The notes beneath the pieces are model-generated. The model was not told where the DNA came from. It was given only the letters and a program-made list of their open reading frames with translations, and searched no databases. Source: Patescibacteria group bacterium (GTDB lineage: Bacteria > Patescibacteria > ABY1 > UBA10025 > JAHIVO01). From it: a stretch of DNA of 64,000 nucleotides. Position numbers and translations under genes: made by a program. Of the stretch, positions 52,596 through 61,980 are shown piece after piece. The first letter of the stretch is position 1; every line of letters begins with the position of its first letter. The stretch lies in NCBI GenBank assembly GCA_028718605.1, contig JAQULM010000001.1, forward strand, positions 470,785 through 534,784. Direction: 5' to 3'.

Positions 52596-53531
52596 ATGAA
52601 ACACTGCCTCCACCTCAAAGACTGGCAAGCCGACGAAATACGCGCTGTTATCGAGCGCGCGATGGAGATTAAAAAAAACCCTGCTGAGCACGGCGACGTA
52701 CTGAAAAACAAGACGCTCATCATGCTGTTCCAAAAGGGATCAACGCGCACCCGGCTCTCGTTTGAAGCGGGAATGACGCAGCTCGGCGGGCATGGTATCT
52801 TCATTGACCAAAAAACAACGCAGTTCTCGTTGACTGATTTCCGGGACGAGATACGGGCAGTGATGCGGTTCGGCGATGTCCTGATGTTCCGCGCTTTAAA
52901 AGCCGCGGACGTGCTCACCGCAGCCTCGTTCAACCAGATACCGGTCATCGACGCGTGCTCAGAAAAGTACCACCCCTGCCAGGCATTGGGCGACCTCCTG
53001 ACAATGGCTGAGCATTCAGGCGGATTAGATAAAATTAAAAAAGTCGTCTGGCTCGGCATTGAAAATAACGTTTCAAACACGCTGAAACTCGCATGCGCTA
53101 AGCTCGGGATTGACGTATGGATCGCCGCGCCAAAAGCGCACCAACCGAGCATTGATCCAGAATTGAACAAGATGGCTGATGCCACGGGTAAAGTTCATAC
53201 AACGCTCGACCTCAAAGAGGCAATGGAGGGTGCGGACTACGTGCATACCGACACCTGGGTCGATATGGAATTCTTCGACAATGGCAAGGTAAAGCCGAGC
53301 TTCCAGGAAGAGTTTGACGCGCGGGTCGCGATGTTCAAGCCGTACCAGCTCAACGCCGCCCTGCTCGAAAAGCACAATCCCAACGCGAAAATCATGCACT
53401 GCATGCCCTGCCATATCGGCTATGAAATAACGTCCGATGCTATCAACCACCCGAATTCAGTCATCTTCGACCAGGCAGAGAACCGGATGCACATCCAAAA
53501 AGCGATCATCTTGCATCTGCTCGGGAAATAA
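52596..53531 (+). CDS. argF: Ornithine carbamoyltransferase family protein
   Basis: The 311-residue product has the carbamoyl-phosphate motif STRTR (QKGSTRTRLSFE), HPCQ (KYHPCQALGDLL) and HCMP near the C terminus, the pattern of ornithine carbamoyltransferase. Specificity for ornithine over acetylornithine or putrescine is inferred. It shares carbamoyl phosphate with PyrB upstream. The last 22 codons (53466-53531) recur twice downstream, at 53891-53956 and 54676-54741. Confidence 0.9.
   Translation: MKHCLHLKDWQADEIRAVIERAMEIKKNPAEHGDVLKNKTLIMLFQKGSTRTRLSFEAGMTQLGGHGIFIDQKTTQFSLTDFRDEIRAVMRFGDVLMFRALKAADVLTAASFNQIPVIDACSEKYHPCQALGDLLTMAEHSGGLDKIKKVVWLGIENNVSNTLKLACAKLGIDVWIAAPKAHQPSIDPELNKMADATGKVHTTLDLKEAMEGADYVHTDTWVDMEFFDNGKVKPSFQEEFDARVAMFKPYQLNAALLEKHNPNAKIMHCMPCHIGYEITSDAINHPNSVIFDQAENRMHIQKAIILHLLGK
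53466..53531 (+). repeat. argF 3'-end repeat, copy 1 (native)
   Basis: The final 22 codons of argF. Likeness to copies 2 and 3 begins at TTYGACCAGGC and ends at the stop codon, with unrelated DNA on both sides of the later copies. It behaves like an attachment site inside a protein-coding 3' end. Confidence 0.85.
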
Positions 53532-53890
53532 TATCCACGCTCCCTATCCTGCAAAATACTCGAAAATGATTAAGCACCAAAAAGGTTTTTAGAATCGCGG
53601 GGTCCAGGGGCTTCTTAATCAAAATTCCTTCTTCCCCGCCCATATAAAAAATATTGCTGAAATTGAGCGAGGAGGAATGGTCCGCCCTTTGGGCGAGACC
53701 GCGGTGTCCTGTTCGAGCGTACGAGCGTGCCCATGGGCACGCGAGAAGCGAGTTACACCGCGGAATGACGACGAGCCAATTTCAGACAATTTTTTATCCT
53801 GGGCGGAATCTCTTTTCTGTCACTTTTCTTGATTCGAAGAAAAGTGACAAAGCTACTCTTGGCGCCAAGAAAAGTGGCAATATAATCACT
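53532..53890. mobile_element. Inserted segment 1 downstream of argF (no real gene)
   Basis: The 359 bp between argF and copy 2 hold hairpins and no convincing gene. One large inverted repeat spans about 53699-53763 (CCGCGGTGT ... ACACCGCGG, inner CGTGCCCATGGGCACG). Another is near 53819-53848 (GTCACTTTTCTTGATTCG ... GAAAAGTGAC). Base composition differs from argF. It may be the remnant of an integrated element. Confidence 0.45.
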
Positions 53891-53956
53891 TTTGACCAGG
53901 CTGAAAACCGGATGCACATCCAGAAGTCAATTATCCTGCAGCTGCTCGGGAAATAG
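53891..53956 (+). repeat. argF 3'-end repeat, copy 2
   Basis: A 66-nt copy ending in TAG. Many of its differences from copy 1 are synonymous, and the encoded peptide changes at only two residues. This argues it came from a diverged argF rather than from decay of the native gene. Confidence 0.82.
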
Positions 53957-54012
53957 CACGAACGAAACCTCGTCAAAATCAATCTGATAAACTCGGTTGT
54001 TTTGGCTTACCC

Positions 54013-54041
54013 TTGACAAATAAAATAATCTCTGCTAATAT
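54013..54041 (+). promoter_or_regulatory. Promoter of the lipoprotein gene
   Basis: TTGACA (54013-54018) and TAATAT (54036-54041), spacer 17 bp. Confidence 0.68.
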
Positions 54042-54105
54042 TTCTTGTCATTACGCAAACAATGGCTCTTTGATTCTCTTCACACTACCCCTCGGGGAGG
54101 TATAT

Positions 54106-54615
54106 ATGTCCAGATCTCGCATCACCTTAGTTATGGGAATGTTTATGCTGCTCACGGCCTCCATCCTCAACTACGGATGCAGTGAACAGCCGCAAGCACG
54201 GATCGAAGAAGAGGGGCTGCTCTGCCCGATCGACACAAACCTCAAAGCTACAATCAACAGGTATTTCACTCAAAACCCCATCCCGGCCGCCACTCGAAAC
54301 GACACCACCTGGATCAGGGCAATCGTCCTTAAAAAGGATCGTATTTTCACCACGTCCATGGACTTAGCTCTCGTCCTCTACTGTGAGAATGGGGAGCTAA
54401 GGAACTTGACTCCGAGCGGTTTTGCGCTCCCGGTGATAATCGACATGAACACACCGGTTGGCAGTGAAGTCTGGTTCTTCGATAAGAGGAAGATACGTGA
54501 TGAGTATATTCACGATTCGGAAATCAGACTAATTAAGGAAGATGCTGTCTGTATCCCTGATCGCGTATTCACTGGGCCACCCCCAGCGTCACCAACAGCC
54601 GATTCGACCCTCTAG
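54106..54615 (+). CDS. Putative lipoprotein, function unknown
   Basis: The 169-residue product starts with a basic n-region and a hydrophobic segment ending ASILNYGC, a fair lipobox with Cys26, so it may be a substrate of the LspA encoded here. The mature part has a conserved-looking aromatic and hydrophobic pattern but no family I know. ATG 54106 follows GGGGAGG. It has its own promoter and a terminator, and lies between argF 3'-end copies 2 and 3, so it is probable cargo. Confidence 0.65.
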   Translation: MSRSRITLVMGMFMLLTASILNYGCSEQPQARIEEEGLLCPIDTNLKATINRYFTQNPIPAATRNDTTWIRAIVLKKDRIFTTSMDLALVLYCENGELRNLTPSGFALPVIIDMNTPVGSEVWFFDKRKIRDEYIHDSEIRLIKEDAVCIPDRVFTGPPPASPTADSTL

Positions 54616-54641
54616 TATCGCTCCTATCAGAAATCTCCCTG

Positions 54642-54672
54642 CCTCCCGGCTTACTACAAGTCGGGAGGTTTT
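54642..54672 (+). terminator. Terminator of the lipoprotein gene
   Basis: Stem CCTCCCG/CGGGAGG (54642-54648 with 54662-54668) followed by TTTTCGTTT, directly against copy 3 of the argF repeat. Confidence 0.72.
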
Positions 54673-54675
54673 CGT

Positions 54676-54741
54676 TTCGACCAGGCAGAGAACCGGATGC
54701 ATATTCAAAAAGCGATCATCCTCCATCTACTCGGAACGTAG
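54676..54741 (+). repeat. argF 3'-end repeat, copy 3
   Basis: A 66-nt copy ending in TAG. It encodes the same peptide as argF except for the last residue. The DNA from here to the SMC gene (54742-54919) holds only a promoter. Confidence 0.82.
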
Positions 54742-54809
54742 GGGGTGCATACAAGGACCACGCAATGCCAGACAGCTACCCTTGGCTGCCTTCGGGCCTG
54801 GTTTTTGAT

Positions 54810-54837
54810 TTGAAAAAAATACCTAATATGGTAAAAT
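54810..54837 (+). promoter_or_regulatory. Promoter of smc
   Basis: TTGAAA (54810-54815) and TAAAAT (54832-54837), spacer 16 bp. Confidence 0.5.
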
Positions 54838-54919
54838 ATCCCCATATAGAGGGCCTGAACCCTCTCTCCATTTTTAAATCCCGTATTGTTCCGCTGCATC
54901 CCTTTAATCCGCACCAATC

Positions 54920-57586
54920 ATGTATCTCCAAAAACTAGTAATCCAGGGCTTCAAATCATTCGCAAACAAAAGCGAGTTGGAATTTACCCCCGGCGTTACC
55001 GCAATCGTCGGCCCGAACGGTTCCGGAAAATCGAATATCGCCGATTCAGTCCGGTGGGTCTTGGGCGAGCAGAGCCTCAAGACGCTCCGCGGCAAGAAAT
55101 CCGAGGACGTGATTTTCGCAGGCTCTGACAAGAAAACCAGGCTCGGGTACTGCCAGGTTGATTTGCATTTGAATAATGAGGACCGTACGGCACCCGTCGA
55201 CTACCAGGAAATCGTGATCTCGCGTAAAGTGTACCGTGACGGCGAGGGGGAATATTTCATTAATAAAAACCGCGTCCGGCTCCAAGATATACTGATGCTG
55301 CTCGCAAAATCAAACTTTGGCCAGCGTTCCTACAGCATCATCAGCCAGGGAACGGTCGACCTGTTCCTCGCGGCCACGCCGCTCCAGCGCAAGGAATACT
55401 TTGATGAAGCGGCTGGCGTGCGGCAATTCCAGATCAAAAAAGAGCAGGCAGAGCATAAACTAGCCCTAACGAAGGACAATTTGTACCAGGCAGACCTCCT
55501 TACACAGGAAATCGAGCCACGTTTGCGTTCGCTGACGCGGCAGGTGCGCAGGCTCGAGCGCCGCGAAGAGGTAACGAAAGAACTGAAAGAACTCCAGCAT
55601 ACGTACTACGGGGGTTTGTGGCACGATTTAAAAAATAAACGTGAGCATGAACAGCAGCAATACAACCTCGCGGAACTGAAACAGCATGAAGCGGAAACCG
55701 CCCTGCAGGAAATCCAAAACAACATGCAGCAGCTTGCGCTCGGCTCGACGCGCCAGGAAGAATTCCAGCAGCTGCAGCGCGAGTATGATACGGTGATCAC
55801 CCGAAAAAACGCTCTCCTGAAAGACCAGGCAGTGCTCAAGGGCAGGACGGAGGCTGACCGAGAACAACGCGGCGAATTCGACCTGGTATGGCTCGAACGA
55901 AAACAGGAACAGCTTGCACACGAAACCAACGCACTTGCAACAAGTATCAAAGAATTTAAAACAGAAGAAGAACGGCACACCGACCAACTGAAGGTGAAGG
56001 AACGTGAGCTGAAAGAGCAAGATATGCAGCATGTCGCCCTCTCCAATAAACTCCGGATGGCGAAAGAAAAGCTGCAGCAGAAAAAATCTATCGCGCTCCC
56101 TGACCTCGCGCGTGAAATCGAGGATATTTATAACCGATTTAACGGCCTCCTGGAAAAAATTAACGCCGCTGCCACCATCGAGGAGGTTAAAGTCCTCCGC
56201 GCTGACCTTAAAACACTCGTGACCGAACTCGCCCAGCTGAATCACCGCCTCGGGGGCTCGAATGCAGGTGACCCCCGTGATGTGATCGAATTGCAGGATG
56301 CAATTGCCGAACTCCTAAGTGCGAAAGACGCACTTCTCACTACGATCAACGATTTTCGCGTAAAAATCCAAGTATCCCAGGAACGCGTCTCCCTCAACCA
56401 ACGCCAACTTCAATCCGTCGAACAAGAGCGCGAAAAGGTAAAAAATGAGCTTCAGCGTCTTACCACACGGATCTCGGCATCGGAGCGCGCGGCTAACATT
56501 TTAAAGGAAGAACAACAATTAAACCAACAAATCAAGCAAATCGACTCCTCACTCGCCGATATCAACCGCAAACTCGAGAAATTCAACCATGAAGAACAGA
56601 AGAAAAAAGAGGAAGTATTTGCGCTCCAGACAACCTTCTCAAAAAAGCAGGAAGAACTCAATCGCATCACAGCGGGATTAAACGATATCCGAGTAGAAAT
56701 CGCCAAGGTCGAAACAAAACAGGAAGATATCGAACGGGAAATGGTCGATGAGCTGGCTGACGATGAACGCAACAGCATTTTCCAGCTTAAAAACCCTCCG
56801 GCACCGCAACCGCCCCTGTTCCAGGATATACAGAAGCTGAAACACCACCTCGAGCTGATCGGCGGCATTGATCCCCAGGTCAGCAAAGAGTACGAGGAAA
56901 CCCAGAAGCGTTTCGACTTCCTGACGCACCAGAGCACTGACCTGCGAAAAGCCATCGAGGACCTGGAAGAGGCGATTGAAAGCTTAGACGAAACGATTAA
57001 AAAACAATTCAGTAAAGCATTCGAACAAATCAATAAGCAATTTACCGAATACTTTAAAGTGCTGTTCAATGGAGGCAACGCAACGCTCACGCTCGTAAAA
57101 GAAGAGCCGCGCTCGCCTGAAACAGACGAAGCCGACGGGGAAGACGGCGAGGACGTTGACGAGGCGGAATCCAAGCCTGCGGCCGTGCCAGAACCGAAAC
57201 CAATTTTGCATAAAGAAAAAATTATTACTGGCATTGACGTGCATGCGACGCCGCCGGGGAAACGGCTGCGAGGCATCAGCATGCTCTCAGGCGGGGAGCG
57301 GGCGCTGACGTCCATCGCTCTTATCTGTGCAATCATCCACAATAACCCGTCGCCATTCGTTATCCTGGACGAGGTCGACGCAGCGCTCGATGAATCGAAT
57401 TCAATCCGGTTCGCTTCGATCGTCGAACGGCTCTCGAAGCGTTCGCAGTTTATCGTCATCACCCACAACAGGGCGACGATGAACAAAGCCCGGATTCTCT
57501 ACGGGGTTACCATGGGCGATGACGGCGTATCCAAACTCCTGTCTATCAACATCCAGGAAGCGGAAAAAGTCATCGCGGAAGCCTAA
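54920..57586 (+). CDS. smc: SMC-family chromosome segregation ATPase without a recognisable hinge
   Basis: The 888-residue product has an SMC N-lobe (MYLQKLVIQGFKSFA, Walker A GPNGSGKS at 31-38, FGQRSYSIISQG) and C-lobe (signature LSGGERAL at about 789, Walker B FVILDEVD near 815). The coiled coil between is short for SMC (about 1180 is usual). I see no hinge domain at its middle; only a GGSNAGDP turn near residue 465 breaks the helix. An acidic linker (about 730-765) is inserted before the signature. It probably compacts DNA, and a parS-like site is at 20148. scpA and scpB are not in the window. Confidence 0.9.
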   Translation: MYLQKLVIQGFKSFANKSELEFTPGVTAIVGPNGSGKSNIADSVRWVLGEQSLKTLRGKKSEDVIFAGSDKKTRLGYCQVDLHLNNEDRTAPVDYQEIVISRKVYRDGEGEYFINKNRVRLQDILMLLAKSNFGQRSYSIISQGTVDLFLAATPLQRKEYFDEAAGVRQFQIKKEQAEHKLALTKDNLYQADLLTQEIEPRLRSLTRQVRRLERREEVTKELKELQHTYYGGLWHDLKNKREHEQQQYNLAELKQHEAETALQEIQNNMQQLALGSTRQEEFQQLQREYDTVITRKNALLKDQAVLKGRTEADREQRGEFDLVWLERKQEQLAHETNALATSIKEFKTEEERHTDQLKVKERELKEQDMQHVALSNKLRMAKEKLQQKKSIALPDLAREIEDIYNRFNGLLEKINAAATIEEVKVLRADLKTLVTELAQLNHRLGGSNAGDPRDVIELQDAIAELLSAKDALLTTINDFRVKIQVSQERVSLNQRQLQSVEQEREKVKNELQRLTTRISASERAANILKEEQQLNQQIKQIDSSLADINRKLEKFNHEEQKKKEEVFALQTTFSKKQEELNRITAGLNDIRVEIAKVETKQEDIEREMVDELADDERNSIFQLKNPPAPQPPLFQDIQKLKHHLELIGGIDPQVSKEYEETQKRFDFLTHQSTDLRKAIEDLEEAIESLDETIKKQFSKAFEQINKQFTEYFKVLFNGGNATLTLVKEEPRSPETDEADGEDGEDVDEAESKPAAVPEPKPILHKEKIITGIDVHATPPGKRLRGISMLSGGERALTSIALICAIIHNNPSPFVILDEVDAALDESNSIRFASIVERLSKRSQFIVITHNRATMNKARILYGVTMGDDGVSKLLSINIQEAEKVIAEA

Positions 57587-57635
57587 GCCCTTGACAGCTT
57601 ATCCAGCATTACCTATTATTATTGTACAAAACACT

Positions 57636-57992
57636 ATGCTAGCAATCAGACTCTCACGAGTAGGAAAGAAAAAGTACGCGACATTCAAGGTTATCGTTTC
57701 TGAAAAGACGAAAGACACGGTCGGAGACTACCTCGAACTGCTCGGTAACTACAACCCCCATACGAATGAGGCGAGCCTCAAAGCTGACCGCATTCGGTAT
57801 TGGATTTCAAAAGGCGCACAGCCGTCGGGGTCAATCCACAACCTGCTGATCCAGCATAAAGTTATTGAGGGTAAAAAAATCAAAGTCGCAAATATCAAGA
57901 AAAAGGAACAGGAAGGTGCCGCAGCAGGTTCAGCAGAGGCACCCGCCAAACCAGCGGCAACAGAAGCCCCGGCAAGCGCAGGAAAAAAATAA
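57636..57992 (+). CDS. rpsP: Ribosomal protein S16
   Basis: The 118-residue product begins MLAIRLSRVGKKKYATFKVIV, followed by YLELLGNYNPHT and RIRYWISKGAQPS, with an Ala/Pro/Glu-rich C-terminal extension beyond the usual 80-90 residues. The ORF is open further upstream but the family starts here. It begins rpsP-khpA-trmD; rimM, often next, is missing. Confidence 0.95.
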   Translation: MLAIRLSRVGKKKYATFKVIVSEKTKDTVGDYLELLGNYNPHTNEASLKADRIRYWISKGAQPSGSIHNLLIQHKVIEGKKIKVANIKKKEQEGAAAGSAEAPAKPAATEAPASAGKK

Positions 57993-58116
57993 TTGACAGC
58001 AGGATTAGCCAATTGGTACGATAGAGATACACTATTTCGAACGCCAGTCTGTATCCTAGGTCGACAGCACTGGTTCTTTCAAAAAAGATAACGAGAAGAA
58101 AACTGAATACACGACT

Positions 58117-58458
58117 ATGGCAAAAGAAGAAATGATGGATCAGGAGTTTGTCGAGTATGTGGTACGAGCCCTCGTCGACCGGCCTGAGGACGTCAAGTCC
58201 GACCGGACTGTCGATGAAATGGGCGTGCTCATCACCCTGAAGGTAAACCCCGCAGACCTCGGGCAGGTTATCGGCCGCCAAGGCCAGACCGCCAAGGCCA
58301 TCCGGACACTCCTCCGGGTCGTTGGAGCGAAAAACCACGCTCGCGTCAACCTGAAGATCCATGAACCAGACGGTTTCCACAAAGGAAACAGGGGTGGTTC
58401 ACGGGAAGAACGGCACGAAGAAGCTGATACGTCAGCTGTCGATGACCTGAAAATATAA
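58117..58458 (+). CDS. khpA: KH-domain RNA-binding protein KhpA
   Basis: The 113-residue product has a single KH domain with the GxxG loop (VIGRQGQTAKAIRTLLRVV) and a charged C-terminal tail with Gly/Arg. KhpA pairs with KhpB in other bacteria to bind RNA and affect cell size. Its location between rpsP and trmD is the usual one. Confidence 0.92.
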   Translation: MAKEEMMDQEFVEYVVRALVDRPEDVKSDRTVDEMGVLITLKVNPADLGQVIGRQGQTAKAIRTLLRVVGAKNHARVNLKIHEPDGFHKGNRGGSREERHEEADTSAVDDLKI

Positions 58459-58483
58459 CACAACATCGAAACTATAAGCAAAG

Positions 58484-58518
58484 ATCGTACGGTGTGATAT
58501 ACTAACCGTACGATTTTT
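58484..58518 (+). terminator. Terminator after khpA
   Basis: A 10-bp stem (58484-58493 with 58505-58514) followed by TTTT. It suggests that trmD downstream is only partly cotranscribed. Confidence 0.75.
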
Positions 58519-58537
58519 GCTTCAAGCAAACCGTTAT

Positions 58538-59179
58538 ATGCAATATGACATCCTCACAATTTTCCCTAATGCCTTCGTTTCTTACTGCAATGAGAGCATC
58601 CTGAAGCGTGCCCAAGACGGAAAGCATGTTTCGATTCGCATCCATGATATTCGCCGGTTTACGACGGACAAGCATAGAACGGTCGATGACCGCCCGTATG
58701 GCGGCGGACCCGGCATGGTAATGAAGCCTGAGCCGATCTATCGGTGCCTCAATGCAATCAAGCGAAAAAAGAAATCACGGACGATTCTCTTGAGCGCTCG
58801 CGGAAAAACATACACCCAGCGCATTGCGAAGCGGCTCGCAAAGTATGACCAGCTCCTGTTTATTTGCGGGCACTATGAAGGCGTTGACGAACGCATATCG
58901 AAATACGCAGACGAGCAAATCTCCATCGGCAACTATGTACTGACTGGCGGGGAGCTTCCCGCACTCGTCATCATCGACAGTGTCACCCGATTACTGCCAG
59001 GCGTGCTCGGAGATCCCCGATCAACGCATGATGAATCTTTTTCGCCCTGCGACACATACCGCGAATATCCCCAGTACACACGGCCTGAAGTGTTCAACGG
59101 GATGCGGGTTCCGCGTATTCTCCTCTCGGGCAACCATTCGAAAATTGCCTCCTGGAAGCGTACGAAATCCCGCACTTGA
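58538..59179 (+). CDS. trmD: tRNA (guanine-N1)-methyltransferase
   Basis: TrmD methylates G37 next to the anticodon of tRNAs reading CNN codons, guarding against frameshifts. From ATG 58538 the product is 213 residues, with YDILTIFP, the DDRPYGGGPGMVM segment, CGHYEGVDER and the trefoil-knot ISIGNYVLTGGELPAL. The frame runs back to 58517, but the extra seven codons overlap the terminator. Its tRNA-Pro(UGG) substrate is encoded at 61981. Confidence 0.95.
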   Translation: MQYDILTIFPNAFVSYCNESILKRAQDGKHVSIRIHDIRRFTTDKHRTVDDRPYGGGPGMVMKPEPIYRCLNAIKRKKKSRTILLSARGKTYTQRIAKRLAKYDQLLFICGHYEGVDERISKYADEQISIGNYVLTGGELPALVIIDSVTRLLPGVLGDPRSTHDESFSPCDTYREYPQYTRPEVFNGMRVPRILLSGNHSKIASWKRTKSRT

Positions 59180-59204
59180 CACTCCTTGGGATATGCCCTA
59201 CAAT
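59176..59204 (+). promoter_or_regulatory. rRNA promoter
   Basis: TTGACA (59176-59181) and TACAAT (59199-59204), spacer 17 bp, at the end of trmD and about 220 nt before the mature 16S 5' end. A short CCCG/CGGG hairpin with a T run (59320-59344) lies in the leader and may need antitermination. Confidence 0.68.
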
Positions 59205-59377
59205 GAATGGGCAATAATACATAGTCGAAATCTTTGCTAAGTTAACAGTAAAGACGAAAGGAACGCCTAGCGGTACACACTACTTTGCTTCCACAATCAG
59301 CTGAAAATGTAGTTTTGTGTCCCGTTATAGCATCGGGATTTTTTGTTCCCTCCTTGATCGACTGCGTGAGGAATGAA

Positions 59378-59417
59378 CCTTAACAACCGGAATCGTGATA
59401 AGAAGAAACGTCAATTT
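59378..59417 (+). other. 16S rRNA processing stem, 5' strand
   Basis: CCTTAACAACC, GTGATAAGAAGAAACGTCA and flanking bases pair with 60998-61038 to form an imperfect stem of about 40 bp that loops out the whole 16S. It is the expected RNase III substrate; rnc is encoded at 44520. Confidence 0.82.
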
Positions 59418-59421
59418 ATTT

Positions 59422-60914
<1,493 letters not shown>

Positions 60915-60997
60915 AAGGAGATATGGTCGGCGTAGCCGACCTAGGTCGACTATGGTGCCTTCGGGCACCGTAGCTGTACATTGGAAACGACAATCTC

Positions 60998-61038
60998 AAA
61001 TGACGTCTTCTTCTTATCACAATCCTGGTTTGTTAAGG
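60998..61038 (+). other. 16S rRNA processing stem, 3' strand
   Basis: TGACGTCTTCTTCTTATCAC and AATCCTGGTTTGTTAAGG pair with the leader segment 59378-59417. Two small hairpins (GGTCGGCGTAGCCGACC and one at 60955-60972) lie between it and the 16S 3' end. Confidence 0.82.
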
Positions 61039-61119
61039 ATTTGACATGGAGGCAGCCATACATGACGTTGGTTGTTGCTTTTTCGGTACGTTTATACTAT
61101 TCTTGGTGATGAAGCGTAT

Positions 61120-61196
61120 GGGCGCGTAGCTCAGTTGGCTAGAGCGCGTCACTGATAATGACGAGGTCCCTGGTTCGATTCCAGGCGCGCCCACCA
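61120..61196 (+). tRNA. tRNA-Ile(GAT)
   Basis: Cloverleaf with acceptor GGGCGCG/CGCGCCC, anticodon arm CGTCA-CTGATAA-TGACG (anticodon GAT) and T loop TTCGATT; CCA is encoded. Position after the 16S matches the classical spacer tRNA, but no 23S follows. Confidence 0.96.
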
Positions 61197-61242
61197 AGCA
61201 GGTTTTAAAAATTCTGCAAATGCCGTAGGCATTTTGCCGAGG

Positions 61243-61282
61243 TAGCTCCCCGTCATTCGACGGGGCAGGCAGTGGTAGAGTC
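61243..61282 (+). repeat. tRNA-Phe 5' fragment split by a palindrome in the D arm
   Basis: GCCGAGGTAGCTC, then a palindromic insert of about 22 nt (CCCGTCATTCGACGGGGCAGGC), then AGTGGTAGAG: the 5' part of tRNA-Phe with an insertion in the D loop, truncated after the D arm. Confidence 0.75.
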
Positions 61283-61307
61283 CCGTATTTATGCCGAGGA
61301 ATAATAT

Positions 61308-61379
61308 GCCGAGGTAGCTCAGTGGTAGAGCGAAGGACTGAAAATCCTTGCGTCGCCAGTCCGATTCTGGCCCTCGGCA
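61308..61379 (+). tRNA. tRNA-Phe(GAA)
   Basis: Cloverleaf with acceptor GCCGAGG/CCTCGGC, anticodon arm AAGGA-CTGAAAA-TCCTT (anticodon GAA) and T stem GCCAG/CTGGC. The T loop is TCCGATT, with C at position 55 where T is near-universal. CCA is not encoded. Confidence 0.92.
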
Positions 61380-61398
61380 TAAATACGGGATAAACTCC

Positions 61399-61513
61399 GG
61401 ACTGAAAATGCCGATTTTCTCTGCGAGCCATGCGAGCAGACAGAAAATCGAGCATCCCGAGTGCAACGAGGGATCTTCTCCTTGCGTCGCCAGTCCGATT
61501 CTGGCCCTCGGCA
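61399..61513 (+). repeat. tRNA-Phe 3' half with a 70-nt palindromic insert in the anticodon arm
   Basis: GGACTGAAAAT (61399-61409), then a 70-nt insert with the stem CGATTTTCT ... AGAAAATCG, then CCTTGCG and the T arm and acceptor of tRNA-Phe (61480-61513). The insert sits at the 3' edge of the anticodon loop. The 5' half is missing. Confidence 0.78.
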
Positions 61514-61638
61514 TCTGCGGAGATTTTTTTAAAGTCGAGGTAGCGAAGTGGGCCGAGACCACGAGTGAAGCAAACTGCTTCGCTTCACGAGGAGTCGAGG
61601 CGGGCGAGACGATGCGGGAACCACCGTCGAGCCCCGGA

Positions 61639-61833
61639 AGAGCGAAGGACTGAAAATGCCGATTTTCTCTGCGAGCCATGCGAGCAGACAGAAAATCGAG
61701 CATCCCGAGTGCAACGAGGGATCTCGTCGCCAGGGAGCTTGCCCTGAGCGAAGCCGAAGGGATTCTTGAAATCAATAGTTCAACCAAATGGTGAAATCCG
61801 CCGCAGCTTCGCGAAGGCGGATGGCCCTCGGCA
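61639..61833 (+). repeat. tRNA-Phe copy with two palindromic inserts
   Basis: AGAGCGAAGGACTGAAAAT (61639-61657), then the same insert as at 61410, then CGTCGCCAG (61725-61733), then a second insert beginning GGAGCTTGCCCTGAGCGAAG and holding two hairpins, then GGCCCTCGGCA (61823-61833). The T arm is interrupted as well as the anticodon arm. Not functional. Confidence 0.75.
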
Positions 61834-61980
61834 TCTTCGTGGGATAAACTCCGGACTAAAAAAATAACAAGCGTGAAACATTGGTGAATGCGACGCACGC
61901 TTGAAAAAACACCCCAAAAATGGTACGGTTACCCCTGTACCATCTCCTTTTAAAATTAAATTTGAGCTTAAAAATCTCAA

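Noticed and set aside
53654..53956. 100-codon ORF as a real gene
   Set aside because: Its last 22 codons are the argF repeat and the rest runs through large inverted repeats.
61380..61833. CRISPR-like array because of the repeated 70-nt segment
   Set aside because: Only two copies, no regular spacers, and the repeats are flanked by tRNA sequence.
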